A stretch of DNA of 64,000 nt from Lysobacter enzymogenes (GCF_023617245.1 NZ_CP067396.1:3658001-3722000); one strand, 5' to 3'; counted from the stretch's first letter, positions 27,086 through 35,959 are shown. Program-made: numbers and translations. The notes: generated by a model from the letters alone, not told the origin.

Positions 27086-27882
27086 CCCAGCCCGCCCGCA
27101 AACTGTTGATCGGCCTGTCGCCGCGCATGATGCGCAACCTGCCGCCGGAGTACGGCTTCCGCAACAAGACCCTGCAATACCTCGAACAGTCGATGGCGCA
27201 TTGGGTGATGGGCAGCGGCGCGCTGGTGGTGATGATCCCCACCGTCGACGCCGAAGGCGCGGTGCAGGCCAGCGACCTGTCGGTGCGCGACTACGCCGGC
27301 GCGCTCGACGGCCTGATCCTGCAGGGCGGCGCCGACATCGACCCGGTCGCCTACGGCGAGCGCCCCAGCGAACTGCTGATGACCACCGATCCGGACCGCG
27401 ACCGCTTCGAACTGAACCTGCTGCGCGCCTTCGTCGAAGTCGGCAAGCCGGTGCTGGGCGTGTGTCGCGGCATGCAGCTGATCAACGTCGCCCACGGCGG
27501 CAGCCTGTACCAGGATCTGGTCGGCGGCGGCGCGACCCGCGCCGAGCACTACATCCCGGCCCAGTACGACGAACACAAGCACGCCCTGCGCATGCGCGAG
27601 GACGGCTGGCTGGCCGCGCTGTATCCGCAGGTGCCGCAGCCGCAGGTCAATTCGATCCATCACCAGGGCATCAAGCAGCTCGGCGAGGGCCTGGAGGTCG
27701 AAGCCTGGTCCGAGGACGGCATTCCCGAATGCGTGCGCGGCCAGGGCGAGGGCTTCGTGGTCGGCGTGCAATGGCATCCGGAGTTCCACGACCACCGCTT
27801 CCCCGAACTGCTGCCCGGGCGGCCGCTGCTGATGGCGTTCATCGAAGCCGCGCGCGAACGCGCGCGGGCGCTGGCGGGCTGA
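27082..27882 (+). CDS. Class I glutamine-amidotransferase-like gamma-glutamyl hydrolase (peptidase C26)
   Basis: This 266-residue C26-family protein has the nucleophile in GVCRGMQLINV (Cys128), and His232 and Glu234 in VQWHPEF complete the triad. LILQGGADIDPVAYGE is the conserved substrate loop. Relatives include PuuD, which splits gamma-glutamyl-GABA. The start overlaps the YbdK stop (ATGA), so the two are co-translated. A ligase that makes a gamma-glutamyl bond and a hydrolase that breaks one in the same operon suggests a gamma-glutamylation cycle or a protected intermediate. The amine is unknown. Confidence 0.88.
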   Translation: MTQPARKLLIGLSPRMMRNLPPEYGFRNKTLQYLEQSMAHWVMGSGALVVMIPTVDAEGAVQASDLSVRDYAGALDGLILQGGADIDPVAYGERPSELLMTTDPDRDRFELNLLRAFVEVGKPVLGVCRGMQLINVAHGGSLYQDLVGGGATRAEHYIPAQYDEHKHALRMREDGWLAALYPQVPQPQVNSIHHQGIKQLGEGLEVEAWSEDGIPECVRGQGEGFVVGVQWHPEFHDHRFPELLPGRPLLMAFIEAARERARALAG

Positions 27883-28036
27883 ATCGCGACCGGCCTGGGC
27901 CGCGCAGGCGCTGAATCGTGCACTTATCGGGCGTTTGTGCGGCCGCAGCACGCGGCCGACGGCGGCGCGGCGCGCGGCGGCCTTCACAAGGCGCCGGGTA
28001 TGGTCGGGCCACCTCATCCGCACCAGGATCCGCCGC

Positions 28037-28858
28037 ATGAGCGTTTCGCGTTCCGCCCCGCTGCTCGCCGTCGTCGCCGCCTCCGCCTTGCTCGCCGCCT
28101 GCCAGCGCGACCCCGCGCCGTCCGCGCCCGCGGCGGCCGCTCCCGCCGCCGCGAAGCCGGCGTCGACACCCGCCGCAACCGATCCGGCCGCGCTGCAACG
28201 CGCCGTCGAGACGCTGATGGCGCAGCAATACGGCGACGCCTTCGACGCGAAGCAGCGCTGCTGGAAATTCCACGCCAAGGTCGAGGGTGGCGTCGACGAC
28301 GACTACTGCATGCGCGCCGGCGCGCCGCAACTGGTCGACCTGCAGGGCCAGCCGCGGCTCTACGTCGCCGCGCACAACCTCGCCGATGCCCAGGGCTACG
28401 TCTACGGCCACGTCTCCTCCGGCCTGATGGGCGCGTTCGTGCTGGGCCCGGACGGACGCGGCGGCTGGACGCTGCTGGCCGGCGACAAGCAGATTCCCGC
28501 CGGCAGTTCCGGCTACTGCAGCTGCGACGACGCGCAGCTGGTGCGCATCGGCGCCGACACCATGGCCTGGAAATTCGCCAGCGGCGGCACCGGCCAGGGC
28601 ATCACCGTATCCCGCTACCATCTGATCGCGCCGATCGGCGACAAGGTCCGCGACCTCAGCGCGCTGCCGCAGATCGCCGAGGACGAGCAGGACAGCGAGT
28701 ACAGCTTCGCCATCGACGACAGCGACACCGGCAAGCCGTTCTTCCCGCTGCGGGTGACCAAGCGCACCCAGCAGCCCGACGGCAAGAGCGCGCAGACCGA
28801 ACAGGTGGTCGAGTTCGATCCGGTCCGGCAGGTCTACGCGTTGCCGGGGGCGAAGTAG
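28037..28858 (+). CDS. Lipoprotein of unknown function
   Basis: This 273-residue protein has a signal peptide with lipobox LLAAC (Cys21), then a Pro/Ala linker (residues 25-55) and a compact domain with FHAKVEGGVDDDYCMR and a second Cys cluster in GSSGYCSCDD. It is predicted to be anchored in a membrane and facing the periplasm. No family was recognised with confidence. ATG 28037 is preferred over 27935 because it starts the signal peptide. It lies 154 bp after the hydrolase gene, probably a separate unit. Confidence 0.7.
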   Translation: MSVSRSAPLLAVVAASALLAACQRDPAPSAPAAAAPAAAKPASTPAATDPAALQRAVETLMAQQYGDAFDAKQRCWKFHAKVEGGVDDDYCMRAGAPQLVDLQGQPRLYVAAHNLADAQGYVYGHVSSGLMGAFVLGPDGRGGWTLLAGDKQIPAGSSGYCSCDDAQLVRIGADTMAWKFASGGTGQGITVSRYHLIAPIGDKVRDLSALPQIAEDEQDSEYSFAIDDSDTGKPFFPLRVTKRTQQPDGKSAQTEQVVEFDPVRQVYALPGAK

Positions 28859-28893
28859 CCGCGACGGCGCAGCGTTGCCTGTGATTGCGACGT

Positions 28894-28982
28894 AATCGCG
28901 GTCGCGGCTTGCGCCGCTCCTACAGGGGCTGTGCACGCATCCGCCTGGGCTACCTGTAGGAGCGGCGCAAGCCGCGACCGCG
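28894..28982. repeat. Inverted-repeat pair, family B
   Basis: Arms at 28894-28927 (AATCGCGGTCGCGGCTTGCG and onward) and 28953-28982 (complement) carry GCTTGCGCC in place of GCTCGCGCC. The pair lies between two convergent genes. Confidence 0.9.
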
Positions 28983-29017
28983 CCACCTCGGCAACCACGC
29001 AAGCATCCATCGAACGA

Positions 29018-29046
29018 AACGAAAACGAGGCGGCTGAAGCCGCCCC
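29018..29046 (-). terminator. Probable terminator of the subtilase gene
   Basis: On the minus strand GGCGGC pairs with GCCGCC around TTCA, followed by TCGTTTTCGTTTC, an interrupted T-run. It lies 54 bp after the protease stop codon. Confidence 0.6.
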
Positions 29047-29099
29047 GCCCTCGTGCCGGCGCCGCCTTGACGACGCCGACACGCATCGACACTCGACGA

Positions 29100-31175
29100 T
29101 CAGCTCGCCACGCAGTTGTAACAGACCAGGGCGAAATCCTGGTCGGTATCGTCGCCCGAGTTCGGCAAGCCGTTCGAGTTGATGTCGGTCGCCCGCACCT
29201 CGATGGTGAACGCGCCGCCGCCGTGCTGCGCGGCCTGCAGGAACACGCCTTCGTTGTTGTTGCGCGCGTCCGCCGCGCCGCCGGTCGCCGACCAGCCGCT
29301 GGCGTTGAACACATTGCCCAGGAAGGTGCTCGCGCCCGAGCTCACGCGCAGGTCGAGATTGTTGTTCCAGGCCGGCGTGGTGCCGCCCAGCCCGTGGCCC
29401 GGCGCGTCGGTCCACACCAGCATGATCCGCACCGGCTTGCTCGCATCGGCGGGGCGGAAGCTGCGGGTCCAGTTCTCGCCGCTGTTGTTGAACACGTGGC
29501 TCTGGTCGACGTACTGCACGGTCTGCGCCGGCTTGATCACCGGATCGATCAGCATCCGGCCCCAGCCCTGCTTGGCGTCGGGCGCGGTCGCCAGGGTGCC
29601 GCCGTCGGCGTCGAGCTTGCCGACCAGGTTCTGCGCCACCGCGGTGAACGCCGCGCGGGTCAGCGCCGGGCTCGGCGTGGCCCCGGCGAACTTGTTGCGG
29701 TAGTACTGGGTGAACAAGGCGCTGGCGCCGGCGACCTGCGGCGAGGCCATGCTGGTGCCGCACATCAGGCCATGGCCGGTGGCGCTGTTGGCCGAATCGA
29801 TCGAGCAGCCCGGCGCGACGATGCCGGGAATGCGGCGGCCGTCCAACGCCGGCCCGTGCGCGGTGTTGCTGGACAGGTCGTTGATCGCGGCGATTTGCAC
29901 CGTGGCCGAGCTCTGGCCCTTGGTCGAGCCGACGGTGAAGGTGTTCTTGGCTTCGTCCGGCGAGCCCTGGCTCTGGGTGCCGCCGTTGCCGTTCATGAAC
30001 GACAGCACGTAGTTCAGCGGCTGGTCGCCCGGCGCGTTCGGATCGGCGTCGCGCACGCCGACGTCGACCTGGCGGGTGTCGCCGTCGTAGCCGCGCGGCG
30101 AACCGGCCGGGCCCCAGCTGTTGCCGGAGATCGTCGCCTTGTTGCGCACCGACTGGGTCATCAGCAACAGCATGCCGCCGGGCTGGGTGAAGAACGGCGA
30201 ATACACCTGCTCGACCAGCTTCGCCCCCGGCGCCACGCCGAGGCCGCGCAGGAAGCTGCCGGTGGAGGCGCTGGCGCGCACGTTGGACGCGCCGTCGCCG
30301 GCCATGATCGCCGCGGTGTGGGTGCCGTGCGCGCTGCTGGCCGAGCCGCCGCAGGTGGTGCCGGTGCAGGCGGTCATGCGCGCGGCGAGATCCGGATGGG
30401 TCTGGTGGATGCCGCCGTCGACGTTGGCCATGATCACCCCGGTGCCGTTGACGCCGGCGCCGCTGAGGTAGCTCAGGTAGCCCGGCACCGCGAGGTTGCC
30501 GGCGTTGACGTTGCCGGCGTTGATCTGGCTGCTGATCTCGCCGCGCAGGCCGCCGTCGGTCGGCACGCTCTGCACGCTGTACACGCCCGGCGCCTGCGCC
30601 AGCAGCGCGATTTGGTCGGCCGCCACGCGCACGGTCTGGCTCTGCAGCGCGCGATCGACGATCTGCGCGCCCTGCCCGGCATCGGCCGCGCCGATCTTGC
30701 CCAGGGTCGCGGCGACGCCGGCGCTGTCGCGGCGGCTGATCACGCGCACGTCGAGCGCGCCGGCGCTCTTGGCCGCGGCGGCCTGGCGCAGCTGCGGCAG
30801 GACCTTGTACGCGGGCAGGAAATCGCCGCTCCAACGCACTTCGTTGAGCCCTGCCGCACGCCCCAGCGCATCGCGCTTGCCCCACACGATGTAGGTGTAC
30901 GGATGCAGGTACTGCACCGGCTCCAGCCCCCTGCTGCGCAACTCGTCGAGCCAGGCCTGGCGCACCGGGCCCTTGAACTGCACCAGGCGCCAATCCTCGC
31001 CGTCGGCGCGCGCGCGGCCCCACACGCTGGCGGCCTGCACCGGTTGCTGCTTGAGCGGATCGAAGCGCATGCCGCCCAGATCCAGTCGATAGTCGGCCTG
31101 CGCCTGCGCGGCGGCCAGCGGGGAAGCCAGCGCCAGCGATACGGCCAGCGCGGTGATCGTGATGCGACGGTTCAT
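29100..31175 (-). CDS. Secreted S8 (subtilisin-like) serine protease
   Basis: This 691-residue protein has a signal peptide (residues 1 to about 26, ending AAAQAQA), a propeptide of about 190 residues (including VQYLHPYTYIVWGKRDALGR) and a catalytic domain. The triad is Asp253 (IMANVDGGIHQTHPDL), His283 (SSAHGTHTAAIMAG) and Ser475 (MCGTSMASPQVAGA). A C-terminal beta-sandwich of about 170 residues ends in a Cys-containing DFALVCYNCVAS. ATG 31175 has GGAG nine bases upstream. Its likely role is an extracellular or outer-face lytic protease, in keeping with the predatory habit of Lysobacter. It has its own terminator and a long leader region. Confidence 0.92.
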   Translation of the reverse strand: MNRRITITALAVSLALASPLAAAQAQADYRLDLGGMRFDPLKQQPVQAASVWGRARADGEDWRLVQFKGPVRQAWLDELRSRGLEPVQYLHPYTYIVWGKRDALGRAAGLNEVRWSGDFLPAYKVLPQLRQAAAAKSAGALDVRVISRRDSAGVAATLGKIGAADAGQGAQIVDRALQSQTVRVAADQIALLAQAPGVYSVQSVPTDGGLRGEISSQINAGNVNAGNLAVPGYLSYLSGAGVNGTGVIMANVDGGIHQTHPDLAARMTACTGTTCGGSASSAHGTHTAAIMAGDGASNVRASASTGSFLRGLGVAPGAKLVEQVYSPFFTQPGGMLLLMTQSVRNKATISGNSWGPAGSPRGYDGDTRQVDVGVRDADPNAPGDQPLNYVLSFMNGNGGTQSQGSPDEAKNTFTVGSTKGQSSATVQIAAINDLSSNTAHGPALDGRRIPGIVAPGCSIDSANSATGHGLMCGTSMASPQVAGASALFTQYYRNKFAGATPSPALTRAAFTAVAQNLVGKLDADGGTLATAPDAKQGWGRMLIDPVIKPAQTVQYVDQSHVFNNSGENWTRSFRPADASKPVRIMLVWTDAPGHGLGGTTPAWNNNLDLRVSSGASTFLGNVFNASGWSATGGAADARNNNEGVFLQAAQHGGGAFTIEVRATDINSNGLPNSGDDTDQDFALVCYNCVAS

Positions 31176-31710
31176 GCGGTTTTCTCCAGAAAAAGTTCGG
31201 CCGTCGCCGTCCCAGCGGACGGCGTTGGAGGGGAAACGATCGTGGGTCGGCACCGAAGAGCTATGCACCGGACAGCAACGTCCCTGCTGCCTGCGTCGCG
31301 GGACGCTGCGAAGACACTGCGCGCCTGCGAGTGGCCGCGTCCACGCCCAGACGAACGGCGCGCAGATGCGGCTGTTGCGGGCGATCACAGAACTTCGAAA
31401 TAGCGCGCCTGAACGCAGTGCGCGCTTCGCGATCATTGCTACAGAGGCCGTGCGATCCGCACGATCGTGCGGGCATGCGCGCCTTGCGGCGCGCGCGCCG
31501 CGCTCATTCAGCGCACGCGACGATGTGCCGCCACGACATTTCGGATTCGCACTGCGCGCGCATTTTTCTCGTTCCTTGTACGCCCACGAAATGCGCAAAT
31601 AAAAGTTGGCGTTGATTTCCACGTTTCGATTGGTTTTTATGGCGGTGCGCAGGTCGCACAGCGGCCGGCCGCGACTCCACCCCCAACCGCTCCCGACGAG
31701 ACCGCACGCC
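31176..31710. other. Divergent intergenic region upstream of protease and VirB5-like gene
   Basis: About 535 bases without a credible gene. It contains an AT-richer island at 31558-31640 with an 8-bp inverted repeat GCGCATTT...AAATGCGC (31558-31565 and 31589-31596). A promoter-like pair is listed separately. Confidence 0.6.
31612..31640 (+). promoter_or_regulatory. Candidate promoter of the VirB5-VirB6 operon
   Basis: TTGATT (31612-31617) and TTTTAT (31635-31640) are spaced by 17 bp, the usual sigma-70 distance, in the only AT-rich part of the region. They lie 70 bp before the VirB5-like ATG at 31711. Confidence 0.4.
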
Positions 31711-32472
31711 ATGACGTCCTCCCGCCGCGCCGCCGTTTCTCGCCCACCGCATCGTCGCTGGCACCGCATCGCGCTGTGCGCGGCGCTGCTGGCCGCCGCG
31801 CCGCTCGCGCAAGCGCAACTCGTCGTCACCGACCCGGGCAACCTCGGCGTCGCGATCAAGGACTTCATCGACAAGGCCTTCCAGTACGGCGAACAGGCCA
31901 AGCGCTGGACGTCGCAGTACAGCCACTACCGCCAGCAATTGATCAAGCTGCAGCAACTGCAGATGCAGCAATCGGCGATGCGCGACGACTTCCCCGAGCG
32001 CGATCCGTCCTATGGCATGGACGACATCTGCCCCGGCCCGCGCAGCGAAGGGCTCAGCGGCGCGATGAGCGCGTTCAACCCGCGGCTCGATTCCGACTTG
32101 GTCGCGGAGCAACGCCGCCTCTGCCAGCGCATGGTCCTAGCCGACAACGCCAAGTACAACGAATCGGTGCGCATGCTCAAGCAACTGCTCCAGCGCAACC
32201 GCGAGTTCTCCCAGGTCGAGGGCCAGCGCGGCCAGGTCGGCGACAGCCAGGGCAGCCTCGCCGCCAACGACAACGAAACCCAGCGTTTCATGGTCCGCAC
32301 CCGCATGGACCTCGACTACTGGCAGGCGCGGATGAAGGCCTACGACGACTACATCGTCGCCTTGCAGAAGGACCAGGCGCGGCTCGCGCGGCGGGCGCTG
32401 GAGGGCAAGCGCCCTGGCGGCGTCGGCAAGATCATTCAGACCGAAGCCATCAAGAGTGCCTTCTCGTTCTAA
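31711..32472 (+). CDS. VirB5/TrbJ-like type IV secretion protein
   Basis: This 253-residue secreted helical protein has a signal peptide (hydrophobic core IALCAALLAAAPLAQA, mature start near residue 34). The mature start LVVTDPGNLGVAIKDFIDKA and the following heptad-rich YRQQLIKLQQLQMQQSA are typical of TrbJ/VirB5, the pilus-tip minor subunit. Later parts (residues 130-250) are also helical and charged. ATG 31711 was preferred because it begins the signal peptide. It is followed 46 bp on by a VirB6-like gene. No other vir genes are visible in the window, so this is an orphan pair. Confidence 0.75.
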   Translation: MTSSRRAAVSRPPHRRWHRIALCAALLAAAPLAQAQLVVTDPGNLGVAIKDFIDKAFQYGEQAKRWTSQYSHYRQQLIKLQQLQMQQSAMRDDFPERDPSYGMDDICPGPRSEGLSGAMSAFNPRLDSDLVAEQRRLCQRMVLADNAKYNESVRMLKQLLQRNREFSQVEGQRGQVGDSQGSLAANDNETQRFMVRTRMDLDYWQARMKAYDDYIVALQKDQARLARRALEGKRPGGVGKIIQTEAIKSAFSF

Positions 32473-32518
32473 GCCGGACGCCTGCCCGGACCTCGTTGCT
32501 GTATTCAAGGATCGAACA

Positions 32519-33616
32519 ATGCAGTTGTTTGCCGTTCTCGCGGATTGGCTCGCCCCTCTGGCCCAAGGCATCGGCGATTACGCCTACTTCAAGCTGATAA
32601 GCGCCTATTTCGACCACAAGATAGGCCAATTCGGGCTCGGCCTGATGAAGCGGACGATGGCGTGGACCAGCCAGATCGCCCTGATCCTGACGACGCTGTG
32701 GATCATGCTGTCCGGCTATCGCATCGTTACCGGCCAGTCGCGCGAACCGATGATGGGATTGGTCGTCAATGCCGCCCGCATCGCCTTCATCGTCGCGCTA
32801 GCGACCACCATGTCGTTCGGCGGCGCCAGCCTGCACCGCTTCTTCACCAAGGATCTGGACCGCGAGATCCACGAACTGTTTACCGACGACGACAGCTCCA
32901 GCGCCGATGCGATCGACAAGAACCTCGCCTACATGCAAATCGCCATGGGCGCGATCGATGTGGTCCAGGTCCCGGACGACAACCCCAAGCTCCAGAAAGA
33001 AAAAGAACGCGCGCTTGTGTTCGCCGGCGTCGGCACCGCCGCGCCGCCGATGGTCGCCGGCGCGATGCTGCTGCTCTACAAATTCACGCTCGCCTTGTTC
33101 ATCGGCCTTGGACCGATCTTCATCCTGTGCCTGATGTTCGACCAGACCAAGGATCTGTTCAGGAAATGGCTGATGTATGGCATAGGAAATCTCTTCTCGA
33201 TGGCCATGCTCAGCGTCGTCGTCTCCATGACGATGGAGCTGATGGCCAAGGTCGCGGTGGTGCTCTGGGTGGCCAAGGCGACCCGGATCATGGGCACGGC
33301 CACCGAAGGCCTGACCACGCAGGCCATGCAGCAAGGCGGGATCGGGCTGTTGATGACGACGGTGATCGTCACCGTACCGCCGGCCGCAGCGATGTTCTTC
33401 CAGGGAACCGCGGCCAACTTCAATTACAACACCGCATTCGGCTCTTCCGCCAAAGATCGGGGCAGCCAGCAAGGCGCGAACCAAACGCAGCAACAGCCGC
33501 CTGTCGTCACCGACGCTCCATCCAGTCCGGCGCGACATCCCTATCAGCTGCCGTTGGACTCCTCGTCCGACGTCGGCAACAGGACCAAGAAGTATGACGA
33601 AGTCAAAAAGCCTTGA
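32519..33616 (+). CDS. VirB6/TrbL-like inner-membrane channel protein
   Basis: This 365-residue protein has at least six hydrophobic segments: residues about 45-65 (IALILTTLWIMLSG), 75-95, 185-215 (MVAGAMLLLYKFTLALFIGL), 225-255 and 275-300. It has the conserved FIGLGPIFILCLMFDQTKDLFRKWLMYG segment of the VirB6/TrbL family. A Gln/Pro-rich tail follows. VirB6 is the polytopic channel component of type IV secretion. Codon use is unlike the neighbours (ATA, AGG and AAA codons are frequent), hinting at transfer. It is co-directional with the VirB5-like gene and runs 23 bases into a possible early start of the next gene. Confidence 0.82.
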   Translation: MQLFAVLADWLAPLAQGIGDYAYFKLISAYFDHKIGQFGLGLMKRTMAWTSQIALILTTLWIMLSGYRIVTGQSREPMMGLVVNAARIAFIVALATTMSFGGASLHRFFTKDLDREIHELFTDDDSSSADAIDKNLAYMQIAMGAIDVVQVPDDNPKLQKEKERALVFAGVGTAAPPMVAGAMLLLYKFTLALFIGLGPIFILCLMFDQTKDLFRKWLMYGIGNLFSMAMLSVVVSMTMELMAKVAVVLWVAKATRIMGTATEGLTTQAMQQGGIGLLMTTVIVTVPPAAAMFFQGTAANFNYNTAFGSSAKDRGSQQGANQTQQQPPVVTDAPSSPARHPYQLPLDSSSDVGNRTKKYDEVKKP

Positions 33617-33659
33617 GCCGCGCATCCGACCCGGCGGTCGCGATGCACCCGCCGGACGA

Positions 33660-34121
33660 ATGCACACGAGGGCATCGCGACTGCTCGCGGCTGCGCTCAT
33701 CGCGCTGTCTTCGGCTCCGCTCCATCGCGCCCAGGCGTCTTGCGACATGCAACGTGGAAACGGCTGGCAGGGTTGCGCCGAACGCCCAGAGGCGGCCACG
33801 GTTTACTACGACCGCTGGGGCGCTATCGCGACCGACGAATCCAACGGCGCCTTCGGCGCGGCCGAATGGTTCGCGCGCAAGGACAATGCCGAAAGAAAAG
33901 CGCTAAAGGAATGCCGGAAGAATCGCGGCATCGATTGCGCGATCAAGTTCACATACACAAACGAATGCGTGAGCGTGATTACCGGAGCCCGGATGAACTA
34001 CTTCCGAAGCAGCGTCTCCGACCAGGCCGCCATATCGCATGGGCTGCGCCGATGCCAAAAGGACGACAGCGACTGCAAGGTTTTCTACGTCGGCTGCAGC
34101 CTGCCCAGAAAGGGAATCTAA
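33660..34121 (+). CDS. Secreted DUF4189 family protein
   Basis: This 153-residue protein has a signal peptide (RLLAAALIALSSAPL, mature start near SCDMQ). The mature part matches DUF4189: YYDRWGAIATDESNGAFGAAE at the start, KDNAERKALKECRKNRGIDC in the middle and six to eight Cys that suggest disulphides. DUF4189 proteins often accompany type IV secretion genes in Xanthomonadales, as here. Their role is unknown. The in-frame ATG at 33594 would overlap VirB6 and lengthen the signal peptide by 22 residues. 33660 is chosen for the signal-peptide fit. Confidence 0.75.
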   Translation: MHTRASRLLAAALIALSSAPLHRAQASCDMQRGNGWQGCAERPEAATVYYDRWGAIATDESNGAFGAAEWFARKDNAERKALKECRKNRGIDCAIKFTYTNECVSVITGARMNYFRSSVSDQAAISHGLRRCQKDDSDCKVFYVGCSLPRKGI

Positions 34122-34256
34122 CCGCGCCCCATCCCGCGCTCCTGTTTTGAAGCGACGGACAACGTCCGCGTCATGCCCCCAACCAACCACGCGTCCTCCC
34201 CAACGTCGCTCGCCAAGCGGCGACGACCCCGGCTTGCCCCAAGGACCCCGACCGCC

Positions 34257-34670
34257 ATGCACATCCGCCCCGCCCTGTCCTGCGCCATCGCGCTGACGGC
34301 CTGCTTTGCCGCCGCGACACACGCGGCCGCTCCAGCGCCGAAACCCGAAGCGCTGCGCGCCAGCTACCAGCGCTGCCTCGCCGACAGCGGCGGCGTTACG
34401 CCGGCGATGCAGGACTGCCTCGACGCCGAGTACGCGTATCAGGACGGCCGCCTCAATCGGGTCTATCGGCGCCTCATCCAGCGGCTGTCCAAACCCGAGG
34501 CCGCGCGCTTGCGCGAGCGCCAGCGCGCTTGGATCGGCCAACGTGATCACGCGTGCGATCCCGGCGCCCGGCCGGGCCAGGGTCAGTTGTTCGATGCCGA
34601 CAATTGCCGCCTGCGCAAGACCGCCGAGCGCGCGGCGCAGTTGCAGGCGCAGCTCGCATCCACGCGCTGA
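34257..34670 (+). CDS. LprI/DUF1311-type protein, candidate immunity protein
   Basis: This 137-residue secreted protein has a leader MHIRPALSCAIALTACFAAA containing a possible lipobox LTAC (Cys16). The mature part matches the lysozyme-inhibitor LprI N-terminal family: YQRCLADSGG, MQDCLDAEYAYQDGRLNRVYRRLI and RLRERQRAWIGQRDHACDPG, with paired Cys. Some members inhibit lysozyme. It lies 38 bp upstream of a lysozyme-like effector gene in the same direction, the usual order for immunity-effector pairs of the Xanthomonas type IV system. It is therefore predicted to protect the producer periplasm. This role is inferred. Confidence 0.75.
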   Translation: MHIRPALSCAIALTACFAAATHAAAPAPKPEALRASYQRCLADSGGVTPAMQDCLDAEYAYQDGRLNRVYRRLIQRLSKPEAARLRERQRAWIGQRDHACDPGARPGQGQLFDADNCRLRKTAERAAQLQAQLASTR

Positions 34671-34708
34671 ACGCGCGCCCTTCCGATTTCCCAGCAGGAG
34701 CGAACCCC

Positions 34709-35959
34709 ATGACCAAGGACTGGACCCTCGGCAGCACCTCGGTGCGCTACGAGACCGGCGGCCGCGGCGCCGGCACGATCTCGACCGGCCGCGGCGACCA
34801 CGGCGGCGTGTCCTACGGCGCGTATCAGCTGTCCTCGCGCGCCGGCACCTTGCGCGAGTATCTGGCGCAATCGCGCTACGCCGAACATTTCGCCGGACTC
34901 GCGCCGGCCACGCCCGAATTCAACGCGCGATGGAAGGAACTGGCGCGCACCGATCCCGGCTTCGCCGCCGATCAGCACGACTTCATCCACGCCAGCCACT
35001 ACCAAGCCGAACGCGACCGGCTCAAGGCGCGCGGCATCGACCTCAGCGACCGTGGGCCGGCGGTGCAGGATGCGCTATGGAGCACATCGGTGCAGTTACG
35101 CACGCTCACGCCCGGCATCGTCGAGAAGGGACTCAAGGAAAAGTTCGGCCCGCACTACCAGCTCGACCAGTTGTCCGACCGCGACATCGTCGAGGCGATC
35201 CAGGACTACAAGATCCAGCACACCCGCCGGTTGTTCCGCAGTTCGCCGGATGCGTGGGAGGGGCTGCTGAACCGCGCGCGGCGCGAGAAAGAGGATCTGG
35301 TCGCGCTGGCCGAAGGCCGCGAGCCGGCGCGCGGCGCGCAGGCGGCGCCGGCGCGCCGCGCCGAGGTCGAACGCGCCCAGGCCGCGCTCAACGCGCTCGG
35401 CATCGGCGATGGCGACGCTCGCCCGCTCGACGTCGACGGCCGGCTCGGTCCGCGCAGCCGCGAGGCGCTGGCGGCGTTCCAGCGCGAGCACGGACTCGAC
35501 GGCGACGGCCGCTTGAACGCGGCGACGCTGGCGGCGCTGGACGCCGCTTTGGCGAAGCAAGCGGCGCCGCCGCAACACCCGCCGCAATTGGACCAGCCCG
35601 GCCATCGCGACCACCGCCTGTACCTGCAAGCCGTGGCCGGGCTGGAGAAACTCGACGCCGCAGCCGGCTTCGACACGCGCGAACGACTCGAACGCGCGGC
35701 CGCGGTCATGGCCTACGAAGCGCGCATCGGCGGCCTGCAGCGCATCGACCGCATCGTCCAGAGCGCCGACGGACAGCGCCTGTTCGCGATCGAAGGCGAT
35801 CCGCGCGATCCCTCGCATCAGCGCGCGGTCGCCGACAAGGCCCAGGCGAGCGCGCAGCCGATAGCGCAGACGACACGGGCGCTGGAGCAGGATGCGCCGG
35901 CACCCGCGCCGCGGCCGCAACCCGTCGCGCCGCAGCCTACCGCGCCGATGCAGGCCTGA
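34709..35959 (+). CDS. Peptidoglycan hydrolase effector with XVIPCD-like secretion signal
   Basis: This 416-residue protein has three parts. Residues 1-190 form a lysozyme-like domain of the VgrG-associated type: VRYETGGRGAGTISTG with Glu15 as likely acid, GGVSYGAYQLSS and DALWSTSVQ. Residues 215-285 are a peptidoglycan-binding domain (LDVDGRLGPRSREALAAFQREHGL). Residues 292-394 match the XVIPCD pattern: an H-rich start, GGLQRIDRIVQSADGQRLFAIEG, DPSHQRAVADKAQA and the Gln-rich end PIAQTTRALEQ. In Xanthomonas this domain recruits effectors to VirD4. No signal peptide is present. ATG 34709 has GGAG ten bases upstream. Its likely role is killing other bacteria on contact. Confidence 0.82.
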   Translation: MTKDWTLGSTSVRYETGGRGAGTISTGRGDHGGVSYGAYQLSSRAGTLREYLAQSRYAEHFAGLAPATPEFNARWKELARTDPGFAADQHDFIHASHYQAERDRLKARGIDLSDRGPAVQDALWSTSVQLRTLTPGIVEKGLKEKFGPHYQLDQLSDRDIVEAIQDYKIQHTRRLFRSSPDAWEGLLNRARREKEDLVALAEGREPARGAQAAPARRAEVERAQAALNALGIGDGDARPLDVDGRLGPRSREALAAFQREHGLDGDGRLNAATLAALDAALAKQAAPPQHPPQLDQPGHRDHRLYLQAVAGLEKLDAAAGFDTRERLERAAAVMAYEARIGGLQRIDRIVQSADGQRLFAIEGDPRDPSHQRAVADKAQASAQPIAQTTRALEQDAPAPAPRPQPVAPQPTAPMQA

